From: Erythrophleum ivorense
Taxonomy: Eukaryota; Streptophyta; Magnoliopsida; Fabales; Fabaceae
Length of the DNA: 64,000 bases
Direction of reading: 5' to 3'
Assembly: GCA_026724425.1 (NCBI GenBank)
Contig: JAIUCV010000084.1
Span: 1,296,001 to 1,360,000 of the forward strand
The position numbers and the translations under genes are program-made. The notes under the pieces were generated by a model. It worked only from the letters and a program-made list of their open reading frames with translations. It had not been told where the DNA came from and did no database searches. This document shows, piece after piece, positions 10,255-21,790 of this stretch (position 1 is its first letter; every line of letters begins with the position of its first letter).

Positions 10255-11689
10255 TGAAGAAAGTTTTGATGACAGAAGAAAAGAGATCATCGTTGTTTTG
10301 TGATTTGGGGGTAAATAGGGTTTGGATTTTAATTTTGACTTTTCTTCATAGATTATTTTGTAAGTTGCAACCCATTTTGCAATTCGGACAAGGGCCCAGT
10401 GGGCCTTTAAATGTGTAAAAGGTAAGTTTAAATTTTGAAGTGAGAAGCATCTTCCGACTTCTGGACCTTAATTAGTAAGGGACTTGACTGTGGGATCCAG
10501 AGGTAAATACATTAATGTTAACTTTATCTATGGTTTTCTCCGACGATAAAATAAGTTTAGAAGAGGTTCAGTAATTGGCTGTGGTGCCAATAAAAGCTAT
10601 ACTCTACTTAATTACTAGTATGAAGAAGAATTGAATACGTTGTACAAAGAAAAAAGAAGAAGAAAGACATGTGTTTCGTCTGCCCTTATAAAATTTGGTA
10701 TTCTTTATATATGATTATCTTTACTAGTAGAAGAAACCAATAGACCAAAGAACTCCGAAAGCAACGTCTGATTTTGATGTTAGGTATCGACAAAATATTA
10801 AATACTAACTAATTTGCGAAGACTACTCTTAGTGGTGGTGGAACATCCAACACATCACTATGAAGGCAACATCTCCACGACCATGAAGCTTTCAGAATTA
10901 AATAAGAGAATCCAAGTCCAGCCTTTGTTTACGTATAATTGGAGAAACAAATCATTTGCGACTCCAATTTTATAAACAACCGAACACTGAGAATTTTTTA
11001 TGCGCTATGTAACTTATAAAATACTAGAATAAGGTATTTAAATTGTCACCTTTTTTCCTGAACTCATGTAGCTCTGTTGTAATACCTACCTAATTTTCAG
11101 GAGCTTCCGATTAGGCCCGCACAGTCCTTTTGAAAAACAAAGAACGTTGACATATATGTTGGATATATAACGTAGTCCATCGCCAGATTAAATTTCTAAT
11201 TATGGATAAATAGGTATAAATAATGACATATTGATTATGTATTCTAAAAACTTTTCTTTATGGACCTGAGATTTACTCTGAGTTATCCAAAAAAAAAAAA
11301 AAAATTCTAAAAATTTATTAACAGTTGATCTATCTTCTCCGTTGTACTGGTGATAAATGTTCTCAAAGTTTATATAACACAATCGTAATTGTACTATTAT
11401 TAGTTTTTAATTATGTAAAATAAATAATTGTTTACTGACATGTGAATGAATTCTATAGGCCAAATGCATAAAGAAACTATATTTAAGTCTCACTGATATT
11501 CGATTAAGACAAATATTCTATGGCATCCGAGTATCCGACCAACTAAATTAAAGCCCAACTTTTGGGCGCTAATGTCCAAATGTCCATGAACGGCCTCTCC
11601 CAACTTGTCTTTTTTTTTTTTTTTTTTTTTTACAACCTCCTGGCTGTGGAATTATAATCGCCATTTTCTTAAGTTATTTTTTATTAAAC
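10255..11689. other. Intergenic, upstream of EMB2739
   Basis: The proximal part has a GGGCCCAGTGGGCC palindrome near 10395, a GGCCCA-type promoter motif. The rest is AT-rich with homopolymer runs near 11290 and 11610. No coding sequence or recognisable element is seen. Confidence 0.55.
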
Positions 11690-12600
11690 ACAAGGGGATA
11701 ATCCGCGTTTCGTGCGAAATTTTACGTTGTTATTACTGATTTGGTTAGAAGAGATATCAAATTTTGTAATTTAATTTTGTATTTCAAAAATGTTATATAC
11801 ATATTAATTAAATATAATTAAAGTTAGTCAAAAAATTTGTACTATCATGTCCCATTCTATTCTTTTTCATCCATTCTTTTTTTCCCATCCCGTCCAGTCT
11901 CATTCTATCTCATTCCGTTCTTTTTCGTCTTGTCCTGTACCATCTCGTTCTTTTCCTTTTTTTGTCCTGTCCCTAAATATAATTAGGGGTATGCAAAATT
12001 CCTGTCTCGTCTCATTCTGTCTCATTTTGTTTCTTTTCATCACGTCATGTTCTTTTCCGTCCTGTCTTAATTAAATATAACTAGGGTTAGTCAAAAAAAT
12101 TGTATCGTCCTGTCCCATTCCGTTCTTTTTCATCATGTCCCGTTCTTTCCCGTCCCGTCCAGTCTCGTCCAGTCCCATCATATCCCATTCTGTTCCTTCC
12201 CGTCTTGTCCTGTCCTATCTCGTTCCTTCTGTTTTTTCCCCTCCCGTCCCTAATTATAATTAGGGATAGGCAAAATTTCCGTCTTGTCTCATCTCGTCCC
12301 ATTTTGTTCTTTTTCATCTCTTTCTGTTTATTTCCGTCTTGTCTGTCCTATCCGTCTAGTCCCTTCCATGCCCATCTTATCTCATTTTGTTCCTTCCCGT
12401 CTTGTCCTATATCGTTTCTTCCGTTTCTTACCGTCTCGTCGCTAAATATAATTAAGGATATGCAAAATTCTTGTCCCCTTCCGTTCTCTTTTGTCCCGTC
12501 TCGTCACTTAATATAATAAGAGGTAAGCAAAATCCCCTCTGTCCCGTTCTATTTATTCTCGTCCCGTCATGTCCGGTCTCGTCTCATTTCATCCCAAAAT
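11690..12600 (-). repeat. Pentamer-built minisatellite element, left copy
   Basis: The block is made of pyrimidine-rich five-base words (GTCCC, GTCTC, ATCTC, GTCTT and variants), interrupted by palindromic spacers of the type ccctaaatataattaggg near 11970, 12070, 12246, 12430 and 12504. Its left end has a GC-rich hairpin (CCGCGTTTCGTGCG) followed by ~130 bases that match the reverse complement of 20050-20190. Because 15 is a multiple of five, the array creates spurious long open frames (for example 12100-12516), which are not genes. The terminal hairpin suggests a Helitron-like non-autonomous element. The distal end is not clear. Confidence 0.7.
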
Positions 12601-14449
12601 AATTAAAAAAATCAATGTTCTTTCTATAATAGCTTAACATTAGCTGATATATATTTGAAGATAAACTATATAATCTGACAAAACTAAAATTACTAAATAA
12701 TAGTTTTTGTAGATCCATACATAAGCTTTTTTTTTTTAAATGACTTCAAATTCTTGTTAAATCTATTATATTAATGAATAATAATTATTATGAAAATTAA
12801 AATTGAGGAAGTAAAAATATATTAAATCAAATAAAATGTGTTGATATGTCAAAATTTTAAACATCTTTCTTGATAATGTGACAGCATGAGAAGAGATCCC
12901 ATTTTACGTTCTATTTACATTTGTATAATAAGTCTAACGTACCATTGTATTGGTGCCTTACGCTTTCACCTTCCCCACCTAAATGATTTGAGATAGGACA
13001 ACACAAACCATATAACCACATTGTAATGGTAGGAAACACCGCTCGTAATCATTCTAGTAATCATACTCCACCTAATTTATTAAATAAATCATTTTGAATT
13101 TTTTTTTGTTTCTTAGCATTTTGTTCTTGTTGATGATTTTGTCCATTTCGGCCCCTCGTATGATTATATAGCAAAATCTCCAATAAAAAATCACAAGTTA
13201 ATTTGGCCCATTCAACCATAAAAGCAAATCTCTCTTTACAAATTTAAATATAATTACTATTTCCACTATCAATATAATACAGTTTTTAAGATATTTTTGA
13301 CAAAGATTCCAAATATGAGAAAAGCTTTTCCATGTTATAATAGACGTTATCTTTAAATATGGACTTATATTAGTTCAATTTAATTAGGACGAATATGCCA
13401 AAGTCGAGTGGGGAAAAATCCAAAGTCTCTTAAAAAAGTATAATTAAAACTTCTAATTGCATGCTTTCTTTGCCATACTACTTTTTTATCTCCCGTTACA
13501 GTCTTGGAATACACTACCAAGGGACCCACGCAGTAGGGTGTATAACGTTCGATGACGTGGCCAAATGAGAGCCGTCTATATGCCTCACGCCAAACAATCC
13601 TGAGGGTTGATGGAGACAGTCTTTCTCACGTTGTTGAGTTGGTAACGCCTCCGGCGGCTCATGAGGAAAGAGCGTGGGAGCCTACCCTAAATGACGTAAA
13701 TACCCTTGTTACAAAAAGCTATTTTAGTTTAATTATTATTATCTGCGTTACTACTGAAGAGATATTTACACTCACAATTTTTCACTTTTAGTTTACATGA
13801 AAATGCACTTGTGAGTTATGATGCACTTTCACAGTAACAAATTACTATAATATTCTTATTCACAATTCACTCATAATTTCACATTTTTTTACTTTTTATT
13901 TTTTACCATCGTAACTTCTCTAACTATAATTTATTCTTCCCCCTCCAATGTCATATCAAATATTCGCCTTCTCATTCCGACTAAACGTAAAGGCATAACA
14001 CCAGAACCCCCTTCACTTTTCGTTCACTTTTCTCCACCAATAAAAAAATCCCTTTTGGATTTAACTTTCTTGCCGCCGCAAACCCCTAATTTTAGTTATT
14101 TACGCTCAATCCAAGTTATAACGGAGCATAAGATCGCGATTGTCTGCCGTCATTCTCCGTCTCTTACGAAATCCTCCGACCAACACTTGCTTTCTCATAT
14201 CTCAATGGCAGGGAAAAACACACTAGGCTCATTCTCCCCTGAAGCATTAATGATTTTCGGCAACCTCCGTACATGGAAAACAAACCATGATTTCAGACTC
14301 TAGTTTGGCTATCTTAATGAAGGTTTTGTATGGGTTAACTATTGAATTTCTTTCATAATCTTCAATTTCTCTCTTAGTTCATGATTTATGACAATTACTG
14401 AATGAAAACTCATCTCACGTTTATTAATGTTCTCTGAAATCATGAACAA
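12601..14449. other. Intergenic AT-rich DNA with weak coding-like islands
   Basis: Mostly AT-rich. Islands of higher GC at about 13540-13690 and 14070-14300 contain short frames that could be decayed gene pieces, but I recognise no family in them and call no gene. Confidence 0.4.
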
Positions 14450-15041
14450 AAACATCATTGTATGTCCACACATATGTATCCACGCGGATAGGCCCATATC
14501 TATGTACAAGTATGTCCATATATCTTTGCTTTCTTATTAATGTTTTCTTATCCACACGCTCTTGTCCACATCAGACTCAAGAGTTTACCCTGTTTCCATA
14601 TATATCTTACATTAATTTTGTATTCATGTGTCCATTGTAGTCTGTCCATAGAAGGTTGTCCATATAGATGTGTCCATCGTGTTAAAATGAATTGTAGTTA
14701 CTTGTGTTAAAACGTTATCTCATATCCAATTTTAATTCATTTTAGTTACTTGGATTCAAAAATTCAATTTTATGTAAATCCAAAGAACTTCTTAAGAGTT
14801 TAGGATGCAAAGCGAACATTTTAAACCACTAATAAACAAGAACAAAGGCTTCACTAACAACTTCTAGTCTCAAATCCATTTACCTGTATTCGAGAATACA
14901 TATATTCATACTCATCTATCAAGTGCATAAGTATATGTCCATACCATCCACTCCAATCTATCCATTTTATTGTGTCCATATGGTTTACAATCTACTGCTT
15001 CGAGTTTGCTAGTTTTGGTGCCGTGTAACTTTTTGTTGACC

Positions 15042-15483
15042 ATCTATCCATTCCATTAACATCCACACCAACGCATCCATGTGGATACTTATGTGTTGGT
15101 CATCTCATTGGCGTAGTCCATTGGAATGTGTTCATATGACTGTTTCCACACTCTTTATATCCATATGAGTATATAACACTTATATCCCACTATCTATTCA
15201 ATTAACATCCACACCAACGCATCTATGTGGATACTTATGTGTTGGTCATCTCGTTGGCGTAGTCTATGAGAATGTGTTCATATGACTGTCTCCACACTCT
15301 TTATATCCATGTGAGTATTTTACACTTATATCCCACTATCCATTCCATAAACATCCACACCAATGCATCCATGTGGATACTTATGTGTTGGTCATCTCGC
15401 TGGCGTAGTTTATGGGAATGTGTTCATATGAATGTCTCCACACTCTTTATATCCATATGAATATATAACACTTATATCCCACC
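15042..15483 (+). repeat. 146-bp tandem repeat, three units
   Basis: The phrase aacatccacacc recurs at 15058, 15204 and 15350, an exact period of 146 bases. Each unit contains gtggatacttatgtgttgg and ends with cttatatcccac. Units differ by scattered substitutions only. No coding potential. Confidence 0.9.
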
Positions 15484-16061
15484 TATATTCTATATCCTAT
15501 ATCCATATCCATATCAGAGTGTCGAGCAGCTTTGGTTCCGATGTTGCACAACGTCATATCCATATCCTACTCTAGTTTTCATGTAAACAAGATCATTACA
15601 AATTGGAAGCAGTTTAGTGTTCTCATGTTTTTTTCTTTTTTTAAGCAACTCACTGAAACTGGTTTTCTCATGAAAGTTGAAACTGTGGATACCATCAAGA
15701 GCAAAACCGTGAACATATGGACATGAAACCATGGATACAATCAAGAACAACAAATCGTTGACACAATCTTCTTTCATCATCAATATATATGTTTTATTGA
15801 ATGTACAAATGCATTATGTTTAACAATAGAGATAAAAGGAAACAACAAATTCCCTTGTATTACTTACTCTAAGTCTCATTTAAGAATTGTCAAACAATTG
15901 AAAATCAAATCCATACAAACCCGTCCATGAGTCACAATCCATCTATTCAATATATCATCCATATTACATAATATGGACACCATCCATATCACTTCTTCCA
16001 TGTGTACCCATCCATATCATACAAATGGGGATCTATGGCTTTTAGGTTTTGTCTTTGTGTC

Positions 16062-16175
16062 GATGAAGGTAGGAGAAATCTCCGTCCGAGACTTCCCACT
16101 CTGCTTCTCCATGTTTTTCATCATCTATTTGATTGCTTATTTGATCGTCTTCTGCAATTGGAAACCTCAAATCTG
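16062..16175 (+). pseudogene. Captured fragment resembling a TLC-domain membrane protein gene
   Basis: The frame contains FPLCFSMFFIIYLIAYLI followed by VFCNWKPQ. This strongly resembles the first membrane segment of plant TLC-domain proteins of the At1g31300 type, where the same FxIYLI....VFxNWKPQ pattern precedes a conserved RPEASSC. Here the similarity stops right after WKPQ at a stop codon. It is a short exon piece without a functional context. The assignment is from memory of the family. Confidence 0.5.
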
Positions 16176-16300
16176 AATCGAGTTCATTAGAGATCCAATG
16201 AGGCTGGTAAAGTCTCGGCCGTTATGCGAAAGAGACGCAGATCAAGCTCTTCGTCTTTAAACATATCATAATAAAATAAATAATTTTACATTAAATAAAC

Positions 16301-17706
16301 CCATTTTAATTAGTCTTTTTTAAATCACACGATCTTTACAAATTTTTATTATATAAATGATTCACATCATCTTACCACTAACTCGATTATTTCCTCTTAT
16401 TTCTTCGACTAGACATACGTTTCTCGTATAAGGGTAAGATGATATTAAAATATTACAACACTAAAAAAAGTGATCACAAGCAAAAAGTATGATATAAATT
16501 CATAAAAGTGTGTTTTAGTGTAAATCACTGAATAAAGACAAAGTTATTAGTTTGAAAAGGACAAAATTATTTTGTACTATCGAAGAAGAGTTAAAGTTTT
16601 AGCCGTCAGGTGGAAATTATTTGACTGAGTGAAGTACAAAGAGAATGTGGGTCCTACTGACGTGGACCGTTTTTTATTTTTGGGAAATAACATAAAATAG
16701 ATAAAACTCAAACTCCAAATGACCAATAGAAAGGAGATAAGTGATTTCTTTCCTATAAAACATGATAAGTGTGAATTTTTTATTTTACTTAACAACATGA
16801 TAAGTGTGATTAACAACGAGTCTAATATATTTTTCTGAATTTTTAATTATTACTCTTGGGAATAGTAGCTTTCTACAATGTATTCTTAAAAAAAAATCTT
16901 GGTTTATAAAGTTAGAGTATGTGATAAACTGATAAGGCACAAGTTACCTTTTTAGAGATAAATTTTACCATTTAAAAGAGAAGATACATTGGATTATAGG
17001 AGACGTGTAAAACTAAAAAACCTTGTGATAATTGTATCATGGAAATAGTTTTATACCTTATCATCAAACTATGTAACAATATAAGTATACATTTCTCTGA
17101 AAATTCTATTCACGTGGGGAATTAGTGAAAACTAAAATTAAAGAATTATTTTCATGTTATAATATTTCATTTTCGACGGAATATATAATATGTACATGAA
17201 ACAATAATGTAAGCAAAAAAGTATTAGTATATTGTTATACATTTTCTTTTGCTAAGAGATATTAAAATATTTGAATGAAATACATCTCACTAACATTTCC
17301 GTCACACTATAAACTAACAAGTTAAGATAGCACGCGCCCTTTTTTGAAATTTTAAGTGTACCGCCAATTATTTTTATCTTGTATACCGCCAATTTTTGTA
17401 CCGGCATCTTGTAATTGATTAATTTCATGGTAAATAGTACACTTTTACCTTATATCACCATATTTTTATTACTATAGAAATTAATCAGTTACCTAAATAT
17501 AGATGGAGAGTATAATATATACCACCTGATTTGTACCGTTTTCAATGTAACTGATTAATTTCACAATAGATAATACAGTTTTTAACACCATCACACATTT
17601 CTTACCATAAACACAATACGCAATTAATGCAAAGCTCATTTTATTTCCCTATAAAAAGCTGGAAACCTTTAAAGAATCTTCTAAAATCTCTCCTCCACCA
17701 CCAGCT
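16301..17706. other. Intergenic, CIPK4 upstream region
   Basis: AT-rich, without a recognisable element. A phrase of the type taccgccaatt....ttgtaccg recurs near 17360-17400 and 17530. The putative CIPK4 promoter lies in the last few hundred bases (ccctataaaaagct near 17647 is a TATA-like motif). Confidence 0.45.
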
Positions 17707-19071
17707 ATGGGATTATTTTCAGTCCAAGCTCAATCTCAATCACCACCACAATTGCCTGATAAAACCAAAGGGAGCATTCTCCTCGGTAAATACGAACTCG
17801 GTCGCAGGCTCGGCAGCGGCAGCTTTGCCAAAGTCCACGTGGCTCGTTCCATCGAAACCGGCGAACTCGTCGCCGTCAAAATCATCGACAAGAAGAAAAC
17901 CATCGGCGCCGGTATGGAGCCGAGGATAATCCGGGAGATCGAAGCGATGCGCCGCCTCCAACACCACCCAAACATCCTAAAAATCCATGAGGTCATGGCC
18001 ACGAAAACCAAGATCTACCTCGTCATGGAGCTCGCCGCCGGGGGAGAGCTTTTCACCAAAATCCTCCACAACGGCCGCCTTGACGAATCCGCGGCGCGTC
18101 GCTACTTTCAGCAGCTCGTCTCCGCGCTCAGTTTCTGCCACCGTGACGGGATCACTCACCGCGACGTGAAGCCGCAGAATCTCCTCCTCGACAAGGACGG
18201 AAACCTCAAGGTCTCCGACTTCGGCTTGGCCGCTTTGCCTGAGCAATGTTGCGTCAACGGACTGCTCCACACAGCTTGCGGCACGCCGGCTTACACAGCG
18301 CCGGAGGTAATCGCTCAGAGAGCTTACGACGGTGAGAAGGCTGATGCGTGGTCGTGCGGCGTCTTCCTCTTCGTCGTTCTCTCTGGTTACGTTCCTTTTG
18401 ATGACTCCAACCTCGTAACCATGTACAGGAAGATCCAGCGAAGAGACTACAGGTTTCCGAGCTGGATCTCGAAACCTGCTCGATCCATCATTTACAAGTT
18501 ACTCGATCCAAATCCTGCAGAGAGGATGAGTGTGGAATCTGTAATGGAAACCACATGGTTCAAAAGATGTCTAGAGATCTCTGAGTTTCAATCTGGAGCG
18601 TTGGAATCGGATGAACGGTTGGCGAAACCGAGCAGCGGGATGGTGACAGTGTTTGATTTGTTAATCTCTTTCTCGGCGGGATTGGATTTGTCGGGGCTGT
18701 TCCAGAGGAAGAAGAGGAAGGAGAAGAGGTTTACCGCCAAGGTTTCGGCTGAAGGTGTTGTTGAGAAAGCGAAGAAGATAGGGGAGAAGTTAGGGTTTAG
18801 AGTTGAGCAGAAGAGAGAGGCGATGGTTGTGGGGTTGGGAAAAGGAAGAACGACGGTGGTGGTTGAGGCGGTGGACCTGTTGGAAGGGCTGGTTCTGGGG
18901 GAGGTGAAGGTGGCGGAAGGTGACGAGGAAGAGGAGGAGGAATCTTACTGGTCGGAGCTGATTGTAGAGCTTGAGGAGATTGTGCTCGCATGGCACATTG
19001 ACGTATTTGAAGAAGTTGAAAAGTTGGTTGAAAAGGAAGTTGAAAATGTCGTTGAAAATGACTTGGCTTAA
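17707..19071 (+). CDS. CIPK4: CBL-interacting protein kinase 4 (CIPK4/SnRK3.3)
   Basis: An intronless gene of 454 residues, as in A. thaliana At4g14580. The kinase domain covers residues about 27-285: glycine loop GSGSFAKV (36-43), catalytic Lys58, HRDVKPQN with Asp153, DFG at 171-173 and APE at 198-200, so it should be active. It would phosphorylate Ser/Thr targets after binding a CBL calcium sensor. The NAF/FISL region (about 312-332) reads TVFDLLISFSAGLDLSGLF: the canonical Asn-Ala is replaced, and one extra Leu follows FDL compared with my memory of the A. thaliana protein. The phosphatase-interaction segment follows. The C-terminus is extended by about 24 residues of Val/Glu-rich imperfect repeat (EVEKLVEKEVENVVEN). 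Confidence 0.93.
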   Translation: MGLFSVQAQSQSPPQLPDKTKGSILLGKYELGRRLGSGSFAKVHVARSIETGELVAVKIIDKKKTIGAGMEPRIIREIEAMRRLQHHPNILKIHEVMATKTKIYLVMELAAGGELFTKILHNGRLDESAARRYFQQLVSALSFCHRDGITHRDVKPQNLLLDKDGNLKVSDFGLAALPEQCCVNGLLHTACGTPAYTAPEVIAQRAYDGEKADAWSCGVFLFVVLSGYVPFDDSNLVTMYRKIQRRDYRFPSWISKPARSIIYKLLDPNPAERMSVESVMETTWFKRCLEISEFQSGALESDERLAKPSSGMVTVFDLLISFSAGLDLSGLFQRKKRKEKRFTAKVSAEGVVEKAKKIGEKLGFRVEQKREAMVVGLGKGRTTVVVEAVDLLEGLVLGEVKVAEGDEEEEEESYWSELIVELEEIVLAWHIDVFEEVEKLVEKEVENVVENDLA

Positions 19072-19123
19072 TTTTTAGTTTTTGTTAAATAGGTGAAGAT
19101 CAGTGAAATCTCTTTTAATGTCG

Positions 19124-20203
19124 TACTAGGGTTCGACCCGTGCGCTGCACGGGATGATGTATCAATTTGTATTTTTATTAAAAAATGTCTATTTAATTAT
19201 CTATAATTTTGTTTGCGATGGATTTATTCGTTCTTGTCTTCGTCTATAAATTAAACATCTTAACGATTTTTTAAAAAGGTAAATAAATTAAAGCATTGAC
19301 CACATATTCCATATGATATAGAGTTAAACATATATAAAAGTCAAATAACTAAAATATAATAAGATAATTCAAAGAATAAAAAACTGAAAATAAAATATTA
19401 TTCTTTTTAAAAAACTATACTTCATGTATTTCATAAAATAAGTTGAAATTTTATAGTATTCAAATTTGTGATTAAAAAGATTTTAAATATTTTAACATTT
19501 TAACTAAGTTAAACTATTTCAAATATTTTAATATCTTGATATAAATATTTTCAACTTTTTCACTGTGAAATATTTATTATAATATAAATTTTATTTTGTT
19601 TAATTATATAGTTTTATCAAACAACTAAATAGAACATGATGAGACAGGATAAGACAGGAAGGAACATAATGGGATAGGATGAGACTGGACGAGACGTGAA
19701 AGAACGGGACAAGATGAAAAGGAATGGAATGGGACGGATGGGACGGGACGTGAATTTCGCCTACCCTTAATTATATTTAGGGACAGGGCGGGAAGAAACG
19801 GAAAGAACGTGATGGGACATGCCAAGATGGGAAGGAATGGAATTGATAGGATGGGGCTGGACGTGACAGAAATTTCGCCTATCCCTAATTATATTTAGGG
19901 ACGGGACAAGAAGAAATGGAAAGAACGAGATGGAACATGACAAGAAGAGAAGGAACATAATGAGATAGGATGGGACTGGACGGGACGGAAAAGAACGAGA
20001 CGAGATAAAAAAGAACAGAATGGGACGGGGTGAGACAAGATGGTACGAGAATTTTGCTTAACCCTAATTATATTCAATTAATATGTGTATGACATTTTTG
20101 TAACATAAAATTAAATTAAAAAATTAGATATCTTCAAATTTCTTCTAACCAAATCAATAATAACAACATAAAATTCCGCGCGAAGCGCAGATTATCCTTA
20201 GTC
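19124..20203 (-). mobile_element. Helitron-like element with pentamer minisatellite, right copy
   Basis: Read on the minus strand, it begins with a GC hairpin (CTGCGCTTCGCGCGG), holds pyrimidine pentamer arrays with ccctaaatataattaggg spacers, passes an AT-rich half and ends with CCCGTGCAGCGCACGGG and CTAG before a T. A 3' hairpin followed by CTAG/T is typical of plant Helitron 3' ends. The first ~130 bases match 11700-11840 in inverted orientation. It has no coding capacity. It lies just 3' of CIPK4. Confidence 0.65.
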
Positions 20204-21340
20204 AGTAAAATAAGTGACAAACTCTAACAACTTTTAACCTTACAGCTTTCTTTTTCTATTTCAGCGTGAAGAAGAAAGAAGAAGAAGAAGAAAATGAGGC
20301 CAATGGTGATGCATGACAGTAACGGTGACCGGTGACAGCAGCGATGTTGGCTACAACAACGATAACTCCGGTAAACGGTGGTAAAACGGTAATTCTGGTG
20401 TCGGTAATTATTTTGTTATCAAAATAACTTGTAAAGTTAACAATAATAATTAATTAATAATCTATATTTTTCATAAAATGCTAACAAGGTTATCACAATG
20501 GATTTTCAAGATAACAAAAGTAACATGATAATTTGATGATATGATAACCGAGTTAACATGACAATTCCATATTTTTATTATATGATAATTGAATTAACTT
20601 TGTTATCGTTATTGTTATCAACAATTTTTATCGTCAATATTATCGTCATTGTTATCGGTGTATTGTAATCTTTGTATTTTCGATTTGTTATCATGATTGT
20701 TAGTTTGGAAGTTAACATGTTCTTTAGTATGAGTGTTAAGGTAATTGCCAACTCACATAAGACCATTTTGTTATACGATAACTGAATTTACTCGATTATC
20801 GTCATTGTTATCGTCATTGTTATCATCAATTTCACCATTAATGTTGTCGTCAATGTTATCACCATTTTTAAAGCCGTGTTATCATCTTTACATTTCTGAT
20901 TAATTAATTAACAATATTTCCAGTTATGTTCTTTACAAAAAATGAATTTTGAAATCAATGGCATTTTCAGTAATTCTTTGGGATATAAAGGATACATTTA
21001 GTCTAAAATTAGTTTCTCTCTCATAACTCACCTAATTTTTAATCATTCACTCCTCTTTCTTAATTTTTACATTATCTGAGTATATACATTAAATTCACCC
21101 TTAGAGAGGAATTATTTTATTTTGATTGAAATACCAAATTCTGCATATTATGATTTCTACTGTACTTAAATTTTGTTGTAACCAATGAGATTATAAGAGG
21201 GAATACTTCATTTTGCAAATAACTCAATTGTAAAATTAAAGTTAATGTCAGTTAAGCCAAAAAAAACAAAAAACAAAAGTGAAAGCGTGGCAAGCGTGGA
21301 GGCTAGAAGAATAAGACCAAAACTGAAATGCTATAACTGT
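20204..21340. other. Intergenic with GTTATC-rich degenerate repeat
   Basis: From about 20400 to 20890 the words gttatc/ttatcgtcattgttatc and their complements recur irregularly, forming a low-complexity repeat. A GAA run lies near 20275. No gene is seen. Confidence 0.5.
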
Positions 21341-21349
21341 AGAGCTCAT

Positions 21350-21790
21350 TGGAATTTTTGGTGATAAGCTCTCCGCCGGCGGCGAACTCTACGAAGAGAC
21401 GGTGACTTTGTGGATTTTGAGGATATTAGGGTAGTGTGTGGATGCGGCACATCGCTTCGATCTCCCGTCTTATCCAACATCTATCTCGGCTGAGGCGGAG
21501 GGCTTATAAAACTAAGGAATCGGCGGCGCCGTCGCGATTTCCAGTTAAGTTGCTCGACCCGAATCCAGAAACGAGGATGAGTATCGAAAAACTGTAACTG
21601 AAACCAAATGGCTCAAAATATCCCCTGAATTATAATCTCTTCTTCGAATCGGTGAAACCGAGAAGCGAGACGATTTGATCTCTTTGTCGCCGGGATTGGA
21701 TTTATCGGGGCTGTTGGAGAGGAGGAAGAAGTTTACGGCTAAGGTTTAGAGGGAAGAAGTGGTAGACAAGGCAAAAGACGAATGTTTCCT
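21350..21790 (+). pseudogene. Decayed CIPK kinase copy
   Basis: Pieces in different frames resemble CIPK4: a SAGGELYEETVTL-like strip (compare AAGGELFTKI), then KLLDPNPETRMSIEK (end of the kinase domain), then DLISLSPGLDLSGLLERRKKFTAKV from the NAF region and a DKAKDE remnant. Large internal deletions, stops and frameshifts separate them. NAF-region spacing here is FDL-like then ISLS, without the extra Leu of the intact CIPK4. A relic of a tandem CIPK duplication in the same orientation, about 2.3 kb downstream of CIPK4. Confidence 0.8.

Larger units (their letters stand above)
14450..16300 (+). mobile_element. Repeat-rich element with tandem array and captured gene fragment
   Basis: The stretch is saturated with tgtccatat/tatccat words on the plus strand, contains a 146-bp tandem array and carries a piece resembling a TLC-domain gene. 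Near 15645-15725 a frame with LTETGF..KVETVDTIKS has a faint likeness to the ubiquitin fold start. Composition and content suggest a gene-capturing non-autonomous transposon, but no terminal repeats were found, so the borders are approximate. Confidence 0.4.

Noticed and set aside
13552..14303. Two plus-strand frames (79 and 82 codons) in higher-GC islands
   Set aside because: No recognised motif, and no splice or promoter context. They may be decayed gene pieces, but there is not enough to call them.
15514..15783. Minus-strand frame of 89 codons in the tgtccat-rich element
   Set aside because: It lies in repeat DNA, is the shadow of plus-strand frames and has no family resemblance.
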